Assembly: GCA_002351535.1 (NCBI GenBank)
Contig: DEGR01000067.1
Location: 202 to 26,809 of the forward strand
DNA length: 26,608 nucleotides
Direction: 5' to 3'
Source: Lachnospira sp. UBA2821
GTDB lineage: Bacteria > Bacillota > Clostridia > Lachnospirales > Lachnospiraceae
The notes under the pieces were generated by a model, which worked only from the letters and a program-made list of their open reading frames with translations, had not been told where the DNA came from and did not search any database. Position 1 is the stretch's first letter. Every line of letters starts with the position of its first letter. Below are positions 23,586-26,608 of this stretch, piece after piece. Position numbers and translations under genes: made by a program.

Positions 23586-24461
23586 ATGCATAGTTATTTG
23601 AGGGCTATTGGATTCAGTAGATATATAAACAGAGTACGTTGTAATGATTTAATAGATAAAGTTATGGAAAGTCCTGACATAAAGCAGGAACTGATGGTAA
23701 CAACAGAAGAAACTATATTTGAATTCAGAAAACAATTTGCTGATAATATGGGATTAGTAGTACATGGGATAGTTAATGATAAACAGCAATATGAAGTAGA
23801 GTATTTTTTTCCATATTTTAATGGAAGTTCAGTTCAGGTACTTGAAGAAATATCAATTGAGAAAAATATTTCTTCTATATCATATTATGGAGCATGTGAC
23901 GATGTCAGACTTGGTGTGTCATTAATTTTTTATCTTCAGAATGGATTAGATTATCTTGATAATCTTCTTACAATAAGAAGTCTTAACAGATATATGCCTG
24001 TGTCATTAAGCGCATTGGCATTAACAGGTAAAATTCTTCTTCCAATTAAGAAAACAGCAGAAGATATTAAGAAGAACAAGAATGACATAAAGAATAAAAA
24101 CAGATTAATTGCTGCTGCAAAACGTGGTGATGAAGAGGCAATTGAGATGCTTACTATTTCTGAATTTGACACATATAGTAAAATATCTGGAAGAATTGCC
24201 AATGAAGATATATATTCAATAGTTGATTCGAGTTTCATTCCATATGGAGTATCATGTGACAGATATAGTATAATTGGAACGATAATTGATGTTGAAAATG
24301 TTAAAAATGATATTACAGGTGAGGACATATGTATTATGCATATGGACTGCAATGATTTAAAACTTGATGTAGCAATTAATTATGCTGATCTCGTTGGTGA
24401 ACCGATGAGAGGAAGAAGATTCAAGGGAATAATATGGCTTCAGGGAATGATAGGATTTTAG
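23586..24461 (+). CDS. DUF3881 family protein
   Basis: This 291-residue protein appears to be a DUF3881 member, a family I associate with Lachnospiraceae. It begins MHSYLRAIGFSRYINR, the typical start. The first half contains a beta-rich region with VEYFFPYFNGSSVQVLEEISIEKN, and the C-terminal half contains YSIIGTIIDVENVKNDITGEDICIMHMDCNDLKLDVAIN, ending in RGRRFKGIIWLQGMIGF. A lysine-rich segment lies near residues 158-180. There is no membrane segment or known catalytic motif and the function is unknown. The ATG at 23586 is chosen because GGAG lies six bases before it; the frame opens four codons earlier with TTG. It has its own promoter and is alone on this strand. Confidence 0.85.
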   Translation: MHSYLRAIGFSRYINRVRCNDLIDKVMESPDIKQELMVTTEETIFEFRKQFADNMGLVVHGIVNDKQQYEVEYFFPYFNGSSVQVLEEISIEKNISSISYYGACDDVRLGVSLIFYLQNGLDYLDNLLTIRSLNRYMPVSLSALALTGKILLPIKKTAEDIKKNKNDIKNKNRLIAAAKRGDEEAIEMLTISEFDTYSKISGRIANEDIYSIVDSSFIPYGVSCDRYSIIGTIIDVENVKNDITGEDICIMHMDCNDLKLDVAINYADLVGEPMRGRRFKGIIWLQGMIGF

Positions 24462-24527
24462 ATTATAATATTCAGAGGTATATTCAAAAGTGTATATTTA
24501 AAAGTTAAATGTCAGATTTGTTTACTG

Positions 24528-24556
24528 TTGACGAAAGCAGTATATTTTGATATAAT
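24528..24556 (+). promoter_or_regulatory. Promoter of tRNA-Arg
   Basis: TTGACG (24528-24533) and a perfect TATAAT (24551-24556) are 17 bases apart, with TGA just before the -10 box. The start of transcription is expected close to the tRNA 5' end. Confidence 0.85.
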
Positions 24557-24575
24557 TTTTTCTTGTGATTATATA

Positions 24576-24647
24576 GTTCTCTTAGTTAAATGGATATAAC
24601 AAGCGCCTCCTAAGCGCTAGTTGTGGGTTCGATTCCCGCAGGGAACA
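24576..24647 (+). tRNA. tRNA-Arg(CCU)
   Basis: A full cloverleaf can be drawn in 72 bases. Acceptor GTTCTCT pairs with AGGGAAC with one G-U pair. The D stem is GTTA/TAAC with the GG of the D loop. Anticodon stem AGCGC/GCGCT surrounds loop CTCCTAA, anticodon CCU (AGG codons). A four-base variable loop and T arm GTGGG-TTCGATT-CCCGC follow. The 3' CCA is not encoded. It has its own promoter and terminator. Sequence beyond it looks accessory, so it may have served as an integration site. Confidence 0.95.
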
Positions 24648-24656
24648 TTGGTTATA

Positions 24657-24694
24657 TGCAACAATGATTGTAAAAGTTCATTGTTGCATTTTTT
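24657..24694 (+). terminator. Intrinsic terminator of tRNA-Arg
   Basis: TGCAACAATGA (24657-24667) and TCATTGTTGCA (24678-24688) form a perfect 11-bp stem with a 10-base loop, followed by TTTTTT (24689-24694). Confidence 0.95.
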
Positions 24695-24838
24695 ATTTTA
24701 TGGTGCTTGTGGAGAACCAAAAATAACATGAAAATGAAAGATGAGGCTTTCTTACCTAATGAAAACGGGCCTGAGGGGCATCGCTCAGAATATGTTTTGA
24801 ATACAAAATGGAATAATAAGATTTATTACTATTTTTTA

Positions 24839-24867
24839 TTGACAACGTGCAAAATAAGATATACAAT
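24839..24867 (+). promoter_or_regulatory. Strong promoter-like element upstream of the HD-GYP gene
   Basis: A perfect TTGACA (24839-24844) and TACAAT (24862-24867) are 17 bases apart. It could drive the HD-GYP gene with a leader of about 220 bases, or an unannotated small RNA or peptide in between. Confidence 0.6.
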
Positions 24868-24903
24868 CTCTTATCAAGAATTATTAATAAGTGGAACGGA
24901 TGA

Positions 24904-24996
24904 CAAGTAAAAGAAACACGCATTTGCGATGGCGAAAAGATAGAAGAAGTATATGCGTATTGCAAATTACATGGATTGTGGAAAAGTCAAAATTAA
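24904..24996 (+). pseudogene. Possible C-terminal remnant of a decayed gene
   Basis: This 30-codon open stretch has no start codon and is preceded directly by TGA. Its translation, including ETRICDGEKIEEVYAYCKLHGLW and ending at TAA, looks more protein-like than random AT-rich DNA. I cannot name the parent family. An overlapping 52-codon frame from ATG 24899 exists but reads less like protein. Confidence 0.3.
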
Positions 24997-25029
24997 CTTT
25001 ATACATATTAAAATTACAGAATAACAGAA

Positions 25030-25044
25030 ATATTACAGTAATAT
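25030..25044. repeat. Perfect 15-base inverted repeat upstream of the HD-GYP gene
   Basis: ATATTAC, a central A and GTAATAT form a 7-bp perfect inverted repeat about 50 bases before the HD-GYP start. Its size suits a dimeric repressor operator, but in such AT-rich DNA chance is possible. Confidence 0.4.
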
Positions 25045-25092
25045 GGACTGTGTATTTCTAAGAAGCATAAATATTATGATAGGATTATATAT

Positions 25093-26322
25093 ATGAAAGA
25101 AGAACTAAGTATAGATATGGTCGGACTGGCAGGAGCCTGTTCTTACGCTTTGGACTGTATAGAAGCAGAGTTGGTAAATATCAAAAACAAACATGGAAAA
25201 AGAGTGGCTTATATAAGTGTATGCATGGCTGAATATTGGGCAATTCAAGGAGATGCGTTACAAGATTTAGCTATGTGTGCTTTATTGCATGATAATGCTC
25301 TGACACAATATATTTCAGAAGAACTGAAAAAGTATTCTGTTATCGACTTTAAAAAAGATTTATCCGAGAATAAAACAAATCTTCATTGTATTTATGGTGA
25401 AAAAAATATTACTAAAATTCCTTTTAAAACAGATGTTTCAAATGTGATTTTATATCATCATGAACATGCTGATGGAACTGGTCCTTTTCAAAAAAAGTGG
25501 CATGAAATTCCATTGTTTGCAAGGATTATTCATCTCGCAGATACTATTGATATTATAGGAAACAGCATGGAATCTAGTAATAAAAGCTGGGATTTTATAT
25601 GTCAGTACCTTTCAAAAAATAGGGACAGATTATTTGATTCAGAATGTGTTAATGCTTTTCTTCAGTGGTTCACAAAAGAATTTTTTATGTGCTTAAGTGA
25701 TGGTTCTTTTGGAAAGAAGCTGTGGGAGATTATCCCAAGACAAAAACAGGTTTTTGATTTTGAAATGTGTAAAAATGTTGCAGACTTTTTTGCGAAGATT
25801 GTAGATTATAAATCTTCTTTTACGAGCAGGCATTCTATAGGAGTGGCTGAAAAAGCTGCTTTTTTTGCTCAATATATAGGGTTTGATTCTATTAATGTGC
25901 AGAAAATGTATCTGGCAGGTGCATTGCATGATATTGGGAAAATGGCGGTTGGCAATGAAATTTTGGAAAAACCGGATAAACTCACAGACGATGAATTTTC
26001 CAAAATGAAGAATCATGCCGGATATACATATCTTATTTTGTCGGAGGTTGAAGATTTTGAAGAAATAAGGGATTGGGCGTCTTTTCATCATGAGAAGTTA
26101 AATGGAAAAGGCTATCCTTTTGGAAAAACTGCTGATGAATTAAATGAGCCGGAGCGTATTATGGCTTGCATCGATATTTATCAGGCACTTACTGAGGACA
26201 GACCATATAAGAAAGGATTATCGCATGAAAAAACATGCGAGATACTTGATGATATGGCACAGAAAGGTTTTGTTGATTCTGATATTTCTAAGAAGGTTAG
26301 GGAATGTTTTGGTAGAATCTGA
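25093..26322 (+). CDS. Tandem HD / HD-GYP domain protein, probable cyclic-di-GMP phosphodiesterase
   Basis: This 409-residue protein has two HD-type halves. The C-terminal half (about 235-400) is a canonical HD-GYP domain: H247, HDIGK (279-283), H308, HH (332-333) and GKGYP (338-342), then ACIDIYQALTEDRPYKK. It is expected to hydrolyse cyclic-di-GMP with a metal centre. The N-terminal half (about 30-160) has the same order of ligands (H34, H66-D67, H98, H122-H123), but the lysine of HDxGK is lost (HDNAL) and GYP is replaced by DGTGPF. It may be a diverged, regulatory or differently specific copy. There is no membrane segment or receiver domain, so the protein is cytosolic. The ribosome site is weak (AGGA nine bases upstream). 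It precedes a broken hemerythrin gene. Confidence 0.88.
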   Translation: MKEELSIDMVGLAGACSYALDCIEAELVNIKNKHGKRVAYISVCMAEYWAIQGDALQDLAMCALLHDNALTQYISEELKKYSVIDFKKDLSENKTNLHCIYGEKNITKIPFKTDVSNVILYHHEHADGTGPFQKKWHEIPLFARIIHLADTIDIIGNSMESSNKSWDFICQYLSKNRDRLFDSECVNAFLQWFTKEFFMCLSDGSFGKKLWEIIPRQKQVFDFEMCKNVADFFAKIVDYKSSFTSRHSIGVAEKAAFFAQYIGFDSINVQKMYLAGALHDIGKMAVGNEILEKPDKLTDDEFSKMKNHAGYTYLILSEVEDFEEIRDWASFHHEKLNGKGYPFGKTADELNEPERIMACIDIYQALTEDRPYKKGLSHEKTCEILDDMAQKGFVDSDISKKVRECFGRI

Positions 26323-26433
26323 CGTTATATAAGAGAAAATATAATACATTAGTGAGAAATGCATCTGTCTGCTATGTTCAAATAGTATAGAACAGGTTCA
26401 TAAAACAAATAAAAATGAAAGTAGGATTAATTT

Positions 26434-26608
26434 ATGTATGAAATGAAACCAGAATATTATATCGGCATAGATATGATAGACGAAGAGCACAAGTAATTGT
26501 TTAAATATGCAGATGATGCATATGAATTGCTTCATGACGAGTATACACCGGATAAATATGATAGAATTGAAATAATATTGGAAAATCTGAGGCATCATCA
26601 GTATGTGT
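26434..26608 (+). pseudogene. Bacteriohemerythrin gene with an in-frame stop, running off the window
   Basis: The frame from ATG 26434 reads MYEMKPEYYIGIDMIDEEHK, then TAA at 26494-26496, and continues in the same frame with LFKYADDAYELLHDEYTPDKY and a later ENLRHHQYV to the window end. Across the stop this is clearly a hemerythrin-like metal-binding protein: the GIDxIDEEHKxLF start with its iron-ligand histidine is family-typical. Hemerythrins bind a di-iron centre and oxygen and are common in anaerobes. A single base change (for example from AAA or CAA) would make the TAA. AGGA lies upstream. The gene is either inactivated, or the stop is a sequence error. The 3' part is outside the window. 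Confidence 0.8.

Larger units (their letters stand above)
24695..25092. other. Roughly 400-base stretch without a convincing intact gene
   Basis: Between the tRNA-Arg terminator and the HD-GYP gene there is no gene I can support. Two coding-like scraps in different frames lie end to end: a frame at about 24728-24910 with GPEGHRSEYVLNTKW, and a short frame at 24904-24996 with ICDGEKIEEVYAYCKLHGLW. A good promoter lies between them at 24839-24867. This suggests a decayed gene or insertion remnants next to a tRNA. Confidence 0.5.

Noticed and set aside
24707..24910. A 67-codon open frame after the tRNA-Arg as an intact gene
   Set aside because: It has no convincing ribosome site and begins right after the terminator. 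It may be a remnant, so it is mentioned only with the surrounding stretch.

Overview
This window is the chromosomal replication-origin region of a low-GC, Gram-positive anaerobe. The Lachnospiraceae (Clostridium cluster XIVa) fit best. The supporting evidence is the AT-rich composition, AGGAGG-type ribosome binding sites, the gene order gyrA-gyrB-recF-yaaA-dnaN-dnaA / rpmH-rnpA-yidD-yidC-jag-mnmE-mnmG-rsmG-parA-parB, and the DUF4446 and DUF3881 family genes that I associate with this group. The species cannot be fixed from the sequence alone.

Layout. Left arm (minus strand, transcribed away from the origin): dnaA, dnaN, an S4-domain gene (yaaA), recF, gyrB and gyrA, then a two-subunit iron-sulphur class I fumarase. 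At the window edge is the 5' half of a tRNA-Ser(GCU), whose consensus promoter overlaps the fumarase stop codon. Origin: about 600 bases between dnaA and rpmH carry clusters of DnaA boxes in both orientations and an AT-rich stretch, and the 290-base dnaA-dnaN gap holds further boxes. The origin therefore looks bipartite, as in Bacillus. Right arm (plus strand): rpmH, rnpA, yidD, yidC and jag form a tight ribosome, RNase P and membrane-insertion operon. The tRNA/rRNA modification genes mnmE, mnmG and rsmG follow. After a terminator come a minus-strand alpha/beta hydrolase, a small coiled-coil protein gene, two perfect parS sites, parA-parB, and a membrane-anchored DUF4446 gene. Next are birA (minus strand) and a DUF3881 gene, with a four-copy 18-bp tandem repeat between them. 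A tRNA-Arg(CCU) with its own promoter and terminator ends the conserved part.

Beyond the tRNA-Arg the sequence looks accessory: about 400 bases with only coding scraps, a tandem HD / HD-GYP protein probably acting on cyclic-di-GMP, and a bacteriohemerythrin gene with an in-frame stop at codon 21 that runs off the window.

How the parts work together. DnaA, DnaN, RecF and gyrase start and sustain replication. ParA, ParB and parS segregate the new origins. The rpmH operon supplies ribosome, RNase P and YidC insertase components. Most genes run codirectionally with the replication fork; the hydrolase gene and birA are the head-on exceptions on the right arm.

The least ordinary items are a 142-bp hairpin-rich insertion between recF and gyrB flanked by a 13-bp duplication, the 18-bp repeats beside birA, the broken hemerythrin gene, and the unexplained coiled-coil gene next to parS. 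I see no clear sign of a wholly new multigene system; most of the window is conserved origin-region housekeeping.
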